64,000 bases of DNA, taken from positions 712,318 through 776,317 of the forward strand of contig RPFO01000123.1 in assembly GCA_009746045.1 (NCBI GenBank). The letters are read 5' to 3'. The position numbers and the translations under genes were made by a program. Under the pieces are notes generated by a model. That model was not told the origin of the DNA and ran no database searches. It saw nothing but the letters and a program-made list of their open reading frames with translations. Shown here piece by piece: positions 1-63,542 of this stretch (positions within the stretch are counted from its first letter, which is position 1; every line of letters starts with the position of its first letter). Origin of the DNA: Mesostigma viride. Its lineage: Eukaryota; Streptophyta; Mesostigmatophyceae; Mesostigmatales; Mesostigmataceae.

Positions 1-52465
<52,465 letters not shown>

Positions 52466-53049
52466 AAATGTTCTTGCTCTCTTCCGCAAGGAGTCAAGTC
52501 CATCCCACAAAGGAGAAACATCTCAGCTCCTTTGAAGAGATTTCACCCCATCATACCTAACAAAATAAATCGTGCGGACATATTACTAACTGTTAAACTC
52601 AACCATGCCCATCTCTTCTTCTTCTTTTCATTATTGCTATGAGCTGGCTAAAGCCTCGTAAAGTTCGACGGTAATGCGCGGGGGAGGGTAAGATGGCCTT
52701 TTCAATGCACTGCTCCCATAACTGTATGCATGGGATACGAGCAAGCAGTTTGCTTAGGCTTCTGTTATGACCGCCCTCTGCGCTGCTCCGTGCTCGCGAT
52801 GAAAAAATGAAATGTTCGTAATAACAGGGCAGCTGTCCTCCACCTTCCAATTCTCCCTCGCTAGCATTCGCCTATGGTAATTGGTTAAGTTAACACGTAG
52901 TACGAAGGGTTAACGTCTTGCGGTTGAATGCAGAGGTGGCACCGTGGCAGAAAAAATTCGCGGTTGTTGCACGCCAAGATTGCTATGGAGTTAAATAATT
53001 GGCTTCTAGTTAAGGTACCCTTTGTAGAAAATAGAGGGAGATCCTGGCT
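52466..53049. other. Upstream region of the giant gene
   Basis: About 580 bp before the proposed start codon. I see no coding signal and no clear TATA or initiator element. It has moderate AT content and a short run of TTC/TCT just upstream. The promoter of the giant gene should lie here or in the first part of the transposon block. Confidence 0.4.
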
Positions 53050-53437
53050 GCAGAACGCAGGTCGCAGAAGGAGGGGTGACATCTCCAGGCAAAATTTCCT
53101 GGGTAATAGGGGCCCGTCCCAGGGCCTGACTGCTGCGGAACGCGCCGGCCCCTATTTGGATATAGGGGCTGGCGAGCAAAACGAAGGTCGGCGGCGGTGG
53201 CCCCTGATTACTGGCCCCCAATAGCGCGGCGCTACGTGGCAAGATGCGGCGCCACGTGGCATGATGCGCATGCCTCCCCGGTGACAAGGGCCAGGCAACT
53301 GGGCAAGTCTGCTGCTGTACACTGTGTACAATAGCGCGGCGTGAGGATGCCGGCACGTTTTTTTTTGTTATGTGTGCAGGCTGCCTAAATAAATGGTGCT
53401 TAAAATGGTGGCATCTTGTTGGCTGCGCACCTGCTGA

Positions 53438-56400
53438 GCTTTTGACAGATCTGTAAAGTTAGGGCCCGAAAAATACAGATGGCTAGGCGTATATGCAGAT
53501 CTGTTTTTTTATTACAGATCTGTACGTAAACTCCGACGTAATGCCCTTACGTCTTCGAGACTCGTCCATGCATGCGGGCGGTGCGGCCAGTGGTACAAAT
53601 ACCTGTAAATTAGCTAAAATTAGTCAGCCATGGTTAAGTAAGCTAATGGAATTTGAAGGCACGGTAAAACCAGTACTGAAAAGCTATCAGCCCAGTTCTC
53701 TCGCGTGTAGATTGTTTGCTTTCTCGACATTTTGTTCGGACGCGGAGTGCATTATCACGGGAAGCATAGCGATTGGTAGCCAACGATGGCGACGTACGTG
53801 AAGCCTCTGCTCTATGACGGGAAGGCATCTGGCGTTGCTGCAACTGGAATCAGGCCAGTGCCATGTTCGGCACCGTGCACGCGGAAATAAGGCGCCGTCA
53901 CGTTAGATAGCACTGCTGAGGACGAGCTGCGCCTGCCTGCCCATATTTACCGAGTTTGTCTCGCATCGCACTGCATTATTGCTGGCCAGACTTTGCTGTC
54001 TTTATGCCCGACAATCTGGTTCACGAACCGTTTTAATTTGCTGCGTGCGTGGCTCCTGCCCTTCCATGGCAATGTTTGCAATTTCGCACGTTTTCGTTGT
54101 GATTGTTGGCACATACTACATAGCCATGCACATGACATACTGCATGAAGGTCGCAAAGTTAGGTATAGTTTCTGTTTGTAAATCCTGAGTTATTGCTTCA
54201 CACACGGTTCCTTGAAATGAAGGCCCTGGCCGAAGCTCGTTGCTTGCCAAAGCCTTCTTGTGTCGAAGAACAGCGGTTCTCAGTGGGCACATGAAAGAGA
54301 CGTCGCCAGGCATTGTAAGATTTCCAACCACACGCTTGTCCTGTAACCATGCAATTCATTCCATGTGCGTTATGAATCTGGCAGCTTGTGAGCCTGCAAC
54401 CATTAATTGCAGTTTGGCACATGTTACAAGAAGTAGGCTCCTTGAATTTAGGCTGCTTTCTCGCTTATTTTTGTTGATGCTATAGGCAACATTGGACTTA
54501 ACACTAACTTGAGTCCCACCCGCATCCAACCCCCCAATCATCCATCCACTCCGTCCCTACCCACCCAATTATACCACCGTCTTCCCGCCCACTCTTGAAC
54601 TAATCAGCCCAACGCCCCAGCCTAAGACACAGGCAAATGCCCATGTAGCCACCCATGTGCGCGTGCCTAGAGACACTCAACTAGCTAGGCTGCATGTATG
54701 TGCCATGGGGGCATAATAGGTGCATGGGCGCAGGTGCACATGCAGGCCCGCAGGCATGCACACAAGCAGGCAGGCAGGCAGGTTGACAGATGGGTGGGCA
54801 GATAGGCGGGTGGCAGACTTGTAGGCGGGCAGGCGGGAGGATGGGCAGAACATTGGGTGGACAGGCGAGTAAGAAGGTCGTTGGGTCCAAGCAACCCGTT
54901 TATTGGTGATGGATTGATGTGTGTGGCGCATGTGTGCAAGTCGGCCTGTGTTTGTGTGCGTTTGTATGCATGTGCACGTGTGCTCGTGGGTGTGTGCACA
55001 TGTTTGTGTGCATGCATGTGTTAGCGTGCATGTGCGCACGTGGGTGTGTGCATGTGTGTGATATTGTGTGCATACATGTGTATGTCACAGTGTGCATGTG
55101 TGTGCGTGTGTGCGTGTATGCGTGTGTGCGTGTGTGCGTGCGTGTGTGCGTGTGTGCGTGTGTGCATGTGTGCGTGTGTGCATGTGTGTATGTGTGCATG
55201 TGTGTATGCGTGCGTGTGTGCATGTGTGTATGTGTGCATGTGTGTATGCGTGCGTGTGTGCATGTGTGCATGTGTGCATGTGTGCGTGTGTGCATGTGTG
55301 TATGTGTGCATGTGTGCGTGTGTGCATGTGTGCGTGTGTGCATGTGTGTATGTGTGCATGTGTGTATGTGTGCGTGTGTGCGTGTGTGCATGTGTGCATG
55401 TGTGCGTGTGTGCATGTGTGTATGTGTGCATGTGTGTATGCGTGCGTGTGTGCATGTGTGTGTGAACATTTATGTGCATGTGTATGTATGTGGGCGTGTG
55501 TGTGTGCTGGGGGGTAGGATGGATAGGGAAAAGAAAGAGTGAAAAATGCAAGGTGTGGGGGAGTTAAATGTTTCACCTCGCGGCAAAAGTCGTTGTGCCT
55601 GCCGCGTGTATTGACAAGCAGCTGTGGGCACGGTTGCAGCAAGTGAGTACACGCCAAGGGCCTACACGGTTCATGCAATAGCACACAGCCAGTGGGACGA
55701 AACATCTGCACATATTACTTGGGTTCATCTATTTTGCACATTACCTGCTTGGGTTCATCAACTGAATTCTGCACCTTACACTTGCATGGCTCATGGTTTC
55801 AATCGCTGCTCAATTGACGGAAAATGAACAGGCAATCAACATTCAGATATGTTAATCCTGAAAAGTGACCTTCCACACCAGGAGAATGAAGGTCGATGCT
55901 GCTTTGACGCATGAGCCTAATCCACGTGCTCTCGGAGGTCTCCACCTCGGCAGGAGCACCTGCAGGCGTCGTGGCTCGCTTACCTCAAGCAATATGCGCG
56001 TGCTGAAAGCTACCGGGATCTAGGCAGAGTTAAATTATCTGCCCGGAAAAAGCACCTCTTAAACCTTTCTCGACAACGAAGCTCTGAGCAGCGCTATACT
56101 GTCGTGGCCGGACTTCATTGTCGCCATTAAAATGTCAAAAGCTGTTTGATTCATCCAAGGAAAATGCGTGCATGGTAGACAGATCATGAGATGCCCGGGC
56201 GTATAGACATGACAAGCAACTGCTTAGATGGCGCTCCTCGCGTTTTCCCTCGACTGAGTTCGTTAAGGCGCCTAATCCAATGTAGCCAATGCATCTGGGT
56301 GTGACCAGAATACAGAGCCTAGTGCACGCGGCGATATTGTTTGGTCTGTCGCACAATTGCTGTTGTGTTTGCAATTATTCTGCTCGCTCAGATGCAGGAT

Positions 56401-56645
56401 TAACTTCGGCTTGATTTCTTAATTACCCTCGTGTGCAGGTCATACGGCTGACATTCCTCTATTAGCTTTCGTAGCCATGGCTGAATTTTGCTTCCAGGTA
56501 CTGAGCACGGCCTGCACTTCGACCCCGAAGACGTAAAGGCATTACGTCGGAGTTTACGTACAGATCTGTATTAAAAAAACAGATCTGCATATACGCCTAG
56601 CCATCTGTATTTTTCGGGCCCTAACTTTACAGATCTGTCAAAAGC
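53438..56645. mobile_element. 3.2-kb element with ~120-bp terminal inverted repeats
   Basis: Left end 53,438-53,557 and right end 56,526-56,645 are almost perfect inverted copies, beginning GCTTTTGACAGATCTGTAAA and containing several AGATCTGT palindromes and a short T-run. The only internal feature I can name is a GT-rich minisatellite, and no transposase is visible. The target duplication is unclear. The class is therefore open: a non-autonomous DNA transposon or a foldback element. Confidence 0.75.
54917..55505. repeat. GT-rich minisatellite (TGTGCATGTGTGCGTGTG type)
   Basis: About 590 bp of alternating TG with periodic TGCATG, TGCGTG and TGTATG variants. Long open frames (Cys/Val on one strand, His/Thr on the other) are by-products of the repeat. 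Alternating purine-pyrimidine sequence is prone to Z-DNA and slippage. It lies inside the 3.2-kb inverted-repeat element. A GGCAGGCAGG run and related short repeats precede it at 54,740-54,830. Confidence 0.9.
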
Positions 56646-57190
56646 GCTTGTCATGACCGCATGCTATGCATTTCACCGATAGACCATCCTCACCCAGAAT
56701 TAAATAAGAATATTCTGCAGTGGCTCGGCGGTTGTCTTGGTCATAATACAAGTCTGGCCAGCCGCGTTGCAGACCAGGCCCTTCCTCCGGTCCAATGTCC
56801 GGCGGTTCAGACATGCTACTATGAGCGGCTCCCTCCTCGGTAACGATCTGACAATACGCTAATATATAGGCAGCCTGAAACTAAAATCCCAAGGAATTGT
56901 TCGCAACAAAACACTAAATATGCGGTGCGGGCAGACTCGGCCGCCTTGCTTGCAAATTCCGCCATGCTGTAGCATTTGGGGGCCAGACTCTATGGGCTGA
57001 CGGCTGCATGAAAGTCGGCCCCCCGCTCCCCTATAGGGGCCGAAAACATGGGGGCCAGCTCCAGTTGGTGCCGGTTGCTGCACTGGCCCCTAATATGGAA
57101 ATAGGGGCCAGATATTCTGGACCGGCGGCTGCAGGATCCGGCCCCTATTTAGCTTGGCTCAATGTCACCCCTCCTGTCGCAGAACAGCAA

Positions 57191-58109
57191 AACGCAACAA
57201 ACTCTACGAAAGCGTGGCCTTGTCATCCGTATAGACTGTACTTCGTAGTCATATCCTCGTACGGTCACCGTAGGCTGCGAATGTCGGCCTTGCGGAAGAG
57301 AACGATTCTTGCACGAATCTTGCAAAATTGATGAGCTACTCACTACAGCGAAGTGCTATCAGCGGCATGAGGGTGGTATGTCCAATAAGTCCATGATACC
57401 TTAATTAGGCAGGAATAATTGGCCTTTACCCTATTAGGCAGGAATAATTGGCGACAATCACAAATAAAAAAAAGTACATGACCCAGAAAAGCCGAACATA
57501 ATTGAGTCATTTGTGCTAAACTTGTTTTACTATCAATCACCCCCTCAGTAGACATCAGGAAAGGACTGAAGCAGTTCCCCCCGGTATTCTCTACCTTCCC
57601 AAATCGCAATCCCTGTTTCGGAGGAAATTGTAATGGGGCAAACTTCGGCGCTGCTAATTTATTGCTAGTGCTATGCCATGTCGTGATAATCGTAATTCGT
57701 AACCCGTTTGCTTTGTGCAAGGTACGAATTGGCCAGGAAAGTTTGGAGCACCTAATGACGTAAACCTTTCGAAAATTCTTAATTGTGGCTTAAACCATTT
57801 CATGTAGGAATCAGGCACCGCGCCAGGCACCCAAAGACTCGGCTCATCGCCCGGCCTCCTATAACTCTACTACGCTCGGAAGTCCGGCCGACGTTTTCCA
57901 CTGCAGAGTGGTCCGCCCCGTTGCGAAAAGGCCTGCACCTTTTGGCTGATGCCGATTTCCCCTGGGCCCGGGTAACTTGGTTGGAATAGATGGTATAGTA
58001 CCGACAACTACAAAAGGCACGACTGCGTCGCCGTTATCGATTGGAAGCTCCGTGCAGAGGGCCCATCGATTGTGCAGGACTAGCCCTGAATAATTTATAA
58101 ACGACAAGG
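57191..58109. other. Intergenic region upstream of the TDRD3-like gene
   Basis: About 920 bp without a recognisable gene. A 20-bp direct repeat ATTAGGCAGGAATAATTGGC occurs twice, near 57,405 and 57,433. The two genes flanking 52.5-58.1 kb are divergent, so this stretch should contain the plus-strand promoter. No motif was identified. Confidence 0.5.
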
Positions 58110-61100
58110 ATGGGAGTATCTCCCTTTCAGGCGTTAGAAGAAGGCGGCTGGCATATATCTACCGATGCATGCCCAGATGCTGCCTTGGACAAACAGCGAG
58201 CTCTGGAATGGGCCTTGCATAATGACCTGCGGAAAGTGGGTCTGCCGTCACTTCCCAAGGACATCAACAGAGTAGATACCAAGCTACGAGGCCCCTTGAT
58301 ACTGCAGGCAAGTTATCCTGGCGACTGTGTTGGTACCTCCAAGCATTGTTATAGGCATCCTTGCATTGGCTGTGCCTTGCGATGCATAAAGAGCGCAGGC
58401 ACTGTGGACAATGAGTGCGCGCGGGAAAAGGAACCCCTATACCTTACAGAGGCTTTTCCTTCCATTGTCTTTTTTATAGGAAAAACATACATTCAACTGG
58501 AGTGACTTGAAAGTTACTCTCCCCTTGGCTACGGTGCCGAATGTACGCATTACGTTGATTGCAGGAAAGATCGGCTGTATCTAACCTGTGGTTAGTTTAG
58601 TCAGTGATTTTATAACAGAATGTATTCAACGGTGTACGGTAATTTTTCTGACAACAGATGGCAGGCTGCTAAGTTCGATGGTCTCGATGACTTACTGCTT
58701 TCTGCCACGCCCCCAACCATGCCCATGGGTCTGCTGGGCCGAGGATTGAAAAGAGGAGATGCTATCACTGTCCAGGACCATATGTCATGTGTGGTCTTTG
58801 TGCACATGCTGTTCAAATTGCTCGTCCCTGGCAGGTTGCCCTCATCCACGGTAGAGCTCCTGTGCTATGGCATGGCCAGGGAACCACTCCTCAATTCGAT
58901 GAATTCCACTTCTATAGTGGTGCTCTACAACCCATATAGTGGAGTCCTGGCCACCCAGAATGGGCCAGCTCTGGTCTCCCCCACCAATGACAGTGGGCTG
59001 ACATAGCCACGTCCGCACATCAACTCCCCCGCTTCTCAACGCCACCTTCCACCACCACCTGCTGTGGCCGCCTGTTGTTGCGGCTCACACCTTCCCGGCC
59101 CTCCCTCGCCCCCAGGTGGTGGATGTGCGTGATGTCAGCGTCTCCTCGGGCGCGTCAGCCGGGTCCGGCTCAAGCGGCCGCTCTCGCCTGCTGCGTATAC
59201 GGCTCACGGATGGCCACACCACCGCCACCGCCATGGAGTTCAAGCCACTGCCAAACGTCACGGTGGACCTGGTGCCAGGCAGCAAGGTATATGCAGACGT
59301 GCACATGATGAGGACGGATGCTGCCGCCGTGTGCGTGTCCGCCAGGTGTTGTCCCGCCGTGTGCGTGTCCTGTCATCGTGCGCTCTGCCACGCTGCACTT
59401 GTTCTTGATATGTTCGCGCGGGGTGTATGCGAGCATGGCTGGTTACTGTTGGTGAAAGCCTCACAGCACCTTACATTCACCCCAGTTGACGGTGCACCCT
59501 GTGGGTGCATTATCAGCTGTAACCATGGTTTGTCGTGGGACCGGGGTAGCTTCACAAGAACAGAGCGCTTGGGCGGGGGCCATTTCCACGTGTGCTTCAG
59601 CAACCCCCCATCTGCTCCGGCAGGTGGTGAGTTGTTATGTCCCCATAGTATTGTCCCCATAGTTATGTCCCCATAGGAGGAGGACTTTTGGCCCTGTGGC
59701 TCATCCTTGCAGAGGGTCATGGTCATCTGTGAGTACCAAGGACTTAGTTATGATCTGAGGTTTCTGGACCGCTCCATCTGTTGCGGTGACCACTTGCCTG
59801 ATGGCTTGCCTTCACTGTATGCAAACGTTCACTGCACGCATGCCCTCTGATCCATCCCAGGTGTCCCTGGGCGATGTGGTCGTCAAGATGGGTGTCATCC
59901 TGCTCAAGCCAGGGTCGCTCACAGTGGTGGGAGGGGAAGTGGAGGAACTGGCGCAGACGTGGGAGATGGAGCGCAAGTACGGTGCGCTGGCACGCGCTAC
60001 AGGTGTTGGGGTGCAGGGGGACGCACAGGGAGGAGGGCCCCCACCCTTTAAGGGTGTCCATGGCAGCAAGCAAGGTGCCAAGGACAGCGCTTCCAAGAAC
60101 CCCCATGCGTCTGTGCCTGCAGGTAAATGGTCATGTTGAGGAGCAGGACTACCTGACAGCGCTCGTGACTTCTTCCTGTTCTCCTCCTCACGATCCCGTT
60201 CTGTGCTAGCATGGGAGCGCGACAATGGAAATTCATTAAGTTTCGGCAGACCAATCAGTACCTCACAAGTTTCTAAGGCCACGATAATCTTGTCCGCTGT
60301 GTGGGGGCTTCACTTGAGATACCTTTCTGGCTCAAGCCTGCATCAGCCACCAAACTTAGCAGTTAACGCTACAAGCATAGCATGGCCATAGCTTTTGCCC
60401 GCTGCGTGGCTCTGCTGTTTGTATAGGTTTAACTGGCAAACCTGCACGGCAAGGACAGGCTTGTGTGGGTGCCCATCGGCACACGAGAGAGTCATGTCCC
60501 AAGCTGCCCTGTTCCCCTGCCTGGTGATATGAAATGACGGCGAAGCCCTAAGCTCTCTGGTCAAAACATCGCAATAATCGGATATTACTTACTGACCCAC
60601 GCCACATGTTTCGGTGCTCTGAATCCCCTGCGCTGCCGCTGGTCGGAGCAGCCAGCCATGGTGGCTCCATTGCGGCAGCGGGGCAAAACCCCGGTCTCAC
60701 CGCGCCCATGGGGAGAAGGGAGGGTGGGCCGTCAGGGCCCGCTTCGGGAGGCCAAGGGCAGAAACTTGGTGCCCACACATCAGCACCGGGTGCACTCATA
60801 CAAGCTGATGCCGCCAAGGGGAGAGCTGCAGCGGTGGCTGCCGCGCTGGCCTTGGCTGGTGGCAGCCAGGGCCAGGCGCAAGCTATGCCGGGTGGGATGG
60901 TGGGTGCAACGGCAGCGGCACCGCCTGCCTCAGGGGCTACCTCCACTGTGTCCTTGGCGGCCTCGCTGCCCATCCTGAACAAGGGCGCCGCACAGAAGCT
61001 GCTGGAGCACAGAAACCCTAGCCCAGAACGCTCCTTCCGCGGGAGGGGGGGCAGACGGGGGCGGGGCAGGGGGCGGTTCCGTGATGACGATGATGGGGAT

Positions 61101-61773
61101 GATGGTTCCATGACGTTGGAGGAGTATGAGGCCATGAAGGCAGCCAAGTCAAGTGGTGCCCAGATCGTGAAGGGGCCTGGGTCGAGCGAGCGCATGTCGC
61201 AGATTGAGAGTGATCATGAGCTTGCGCTGCGGCTGCAACGCGAGTTAGACCTGGCTGAGGTATGTCAAAAGCATGGTGAAAGGTGGGGTTGTGTAGCAGG
61301 GAGGGCATGCATGCACGAGGAGGGGGGCCACAGTGGCAGTGCGCCAGGTACCCAGGGGGTGGGCATTGTATTGTACGTTTGAGGCTCCCTCGTATGAACT
61401 GTGTGTTTCAGTTTTATCTTAAGTGAGACAACTCCGTGCCTGCACTGTAGGCATGGTTCTGGCGCTGTTACAAGCATTTTTTTCCAGAGCCATTCTGATC
61501 TGCTTCATTACTTGTCTCTGCCCTTCGCTGCACCAACCTCTGTCTCTACCGCAGCAGCAACAGTTCCGAAGCCATGACAGGGGCATGGGCGCCAACCACC
61601 TCCTCTCATTCACGTATGGGCCCACTGAGGAAGACGCCGGTTATGGTGGGGACAATTACGGCGGGCGACGTGGGCGGCGAGGAATGGGGGGCCATGGTGG
61701 ACCAGGGGCACGAGGCGGGGGGCGAGGGGGGGGCGCGGGCGTGGGCGTGGGAGGGGCCATTCGTGACGGGTAG
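58110..61773 (+). CDS. TDRD3-like protein (RMI1/TDRD3 OB-fold, RGG tail)
   Basis: Five exons: 58110-58307, 59116-59286, 59861-60122, 60652-61259 and 61555-61773, 485 residues. Phases 0, 0, 1 and 0 match. Residues 1-165 or so match the N-terminal domain of TDRD3: GWHISTD, ALNxDLRxxG-like NDLRKVGLPSLPKDIN, GPLILQVVDVRDV, LTDGHTTATAMEFKPLP, PGSK, then VVGGEVEEL, a Trp-containing helix and GGGPPPF. In animals TDRD3 uses this OB-fold to hold topoisomerase 3-beta and acts on mRNA and R-loops. Further on there is an RG-rich stretch, an MTLEEYEAMKAA helix, an acidic UIM-like ELALRLQREL helix and a C-terminal RGG box. No Tudor or clear UBA domain is visible. Intron 1 starts with GC. The exon 4 acceptor is the least certain. 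Confidence 0.82.
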
Positions 61774-62164
61774 TGGTGCGCAAATCATATATCATGGTCA
61801 AGGCTATCGTTTGATGGCTGTCTCTTGTACAGCACTCTCTGGCATTCACTACTGTTATTTTGGGGTTGATGGGCAAGTGGTTGGGTGTGATGAACGGCAG
61901 TCCATGCAAGGCAAACGTCTTTCCGTTCTTCGGCCTGCCCACTTGGGATGCAGAGAGTGGGTGCCAATACAGAGTAAAGGAACCTTCAACCCTATGTACA
62001 CAGCGAGAAGCAGGGAGGGCGCCCTAGCTTCTCTCACTGCCGCAAGCGGGCAGGCCACAGAGCGCTCGACTCCACAGCATGGTGCATGCCGGGGCGCAAC
62101 ACTGTGGGTGCAATACAACCAGTGCAATACCATAGGTAGGCTGACGCATAGATCACTCAGATGC
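61774..62164. other. Region downstream of the TDRD3-like gene
   Basis: Probable 3' UTR and spacer. I see no further coding signal on the plus strand. Transcription from the next gene comes from the opposite strand, so the two genes would be convergent here. Confidence 0.4.
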
Positions 62165-62302
62165 ATTAAATTAAAAAATATAACATGCCTCCGTGGGGAG
62201 ATCATGTAGCACATATTCCTTGATGGGGGGTGGAGGTGGAGGGAGCCGTGTAATCGAACTATCCTAACGCTAAGCTATCTAGTCTCTAAAATCCTAACTA
62301 CA

Positions 62303-62715
62303 CTACTCATCAAAACGCCTCCTCCTCTTGGGGGGAGGTGGCTTGCCCACAGGGGCTGGCGTGTGAGCCTGGACAATCTTCTGCCACCGCTTCTTGTTCT
62401 GCATGGCAGACCAAAGAAGGGACAGGGAGTGGATGCGGTGTTCAAACTGAGCTGGGACCACTAGGTCGGCCAGCATGCAACATCTGGACCTGTAGTTCAT
62501 GGCATGTTACCTACCCTTTTGGGAATGTCCTTGGGGCCACTCAGATGCATGGCATTCAAATTTATCGACCGAGGTAAGGATTGTGTACGTGATATATCCG
62601 ACTGCAAACTAATAGTATCAATGAGTCGAGCTTCTGCTATGGTTTGGATCTCAGTTCCAGATTTCAGGCCTGCATTGGCTGTCTGGTCACTGATCATGAA
62701 TATGCAATGTGACAA
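62303..62715 (-). CDS. 3' exons of an unknown gene, copy 1 (basic KRRRRFDE tail)
   Basis: The last exon reads FEHRIHSLSLLWSAMQNKKR, then WQKIVQAHTPAPVGK and ends PPPPKRRRRFDE-stop at 62,303. A possible preceding exon (to about 62,715) ends HLSGPKDIPKR at a GTAGGT donor. A CTCAG acceptor before FEHR gives a phase-0 join across a short intron of roughly 60 bp. The basic tail could be a nuclear localisation signal. I do not recognise the family. The 5' part of the gene was not found. Confidence 0.4.
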
Positions 62716-63033
62716 CTAGTGCAGGCCTGCAGGAATCCTGGCTGGAAGATCTGGCAGACCATATGGCACATGGAAGCTTCACATTATTATGTGCTGCTGG
62801 CTATATATATATACTTGCACAAGATGATCAAGCCTTATGGCATGCCTTCAGTGCGTGTTCACGCGTGCACTTACTTACTTAATTATGAAGTGATTAAATT
62901 AAATTATAACATGCCTCCGTTGGGATCTCGATCATGTAGCACATATTCGTTGATGGATGGGTGGGGTGGAAGGAGCCGCGTAGTCGAACTAACCTAACTC
63001 TAATCTAGCTAGTCTAGAAAAGTCCTAACTACC

Positions 63034-63138
63034 CTACTCATCAAAACGCCTCCTCCGCTTGGGGGGAGGTGGTTTGCCCACAGGGTCGGGCGTGTGAGCC
63101 TTGACAATCCTCTTCCACCGCGTCTTGTTCTGCATGGC
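63034..63138 (-). pseudogene. Duplicated terminal exon of the same unknown gene, copy 2
   Basis: Reads MQNKTRWKRIVKAHTPDPVG and ends PPPPKRRRRFDE-stop at 63,034, matching copy 1 at most positions. The frame stops a few codons upstream (TAA before FKIRIA), so it is either an exon with an unseen splice acceptor or a fragment from a local duplication. The shared DNA includes the 3' flank. Confidence 0.4.
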
Positions 63139-63140
63139 GA

Positions 63141-63542
63141 TCCTTATCTTGAATTAACATCCCGGTATGGCTATTTGTTGTCACAATTAAATGCATTTGT
63201 ACATACATTTCTGGCCTGCGCTGCCAGGTTGTCTCCTTGATACATGCCCCCATTCAATGGCTGGCAAACGGTTATAAAGCTCCTAGCTCTGTAACATGCC
63301 CATTGCCAACAGTCGCACGAGTCAGTAACAGGACTGCGCAAGGATAGCTAGCATACTTTATATAGTGCAACAGGAAGCAGTCTCTTTCTTTAACCCCTAT
63401 CATCATTTCAGCAGCCACCCTGCTCGGGCTAGAGCCAGGCTTCAGGGGCTACAGAGCCAGCCGGCTAGCTTGCTGCGGCCTCTCTGCCCCTTGGAGGCTT
63501 GGACCGGCCACGGCATGAACTTGGGCCCCATGCCCGCGTCAA
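63141..63542. other. Spacer before the LINE fragment
   Basis: No coding signal was recognised. The final part may be degraded LINE sequence upstream of the conserved RT strand. Confidence 0.35.

Larger units (their letters stand above)
53050..57190. mobile_element. Outer inverted-repeat pair surrounding the 3.2-kb element
   Basis: Left 53,058-53,230 and right 57,020-57,183 share, in inverted orientation, GGAGGGGTGACAT, an ATAGGGGCC, and a GGCCCCTATTT...ATAGGGGCC palindrome with similar spacing. GCAGAAC occurs directly outside both ends (53,050 and 57,181), which could be a target duplication. This looks like an older element into which the 3.2-kb element was inserted. The alignment is imperfect and the boundaries are approximate. 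Confidence 0.5.
62165..63140. repeat. Tandem ~240-bp direct repeat carrying the KRRRRFDE exon
   Basis: Copy 1 is about 62,168-62,410 and copy 2 about 62,893-63,140. Shared landmarks are TAACATGCCTCCGT, GATCATGTAGCACATATTC, GGAGCCG, CTCATCAAAACGCCTCCTCC and CTTGTTCTGCATGGC. The copies differ by many substitutions and small indels, so the duplication is not recent. Between them (62,720-62,890) I see nothing recognisable. Confidence 0.8.

Noticed and set aside
54900..55550. Long Cys/Val and His/Thr open frames
   Set aside because: They arise from the GT-rich minisatellite, which has no stops in several frames. There is no protein logic.
58620..59006. 128-codon open frame as a separate gene or TDRD3 exon
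   Set aside because: It falls within intron 1. The upstream and downstream exons join to the family sequence without it, and its translation has no family resemblance.
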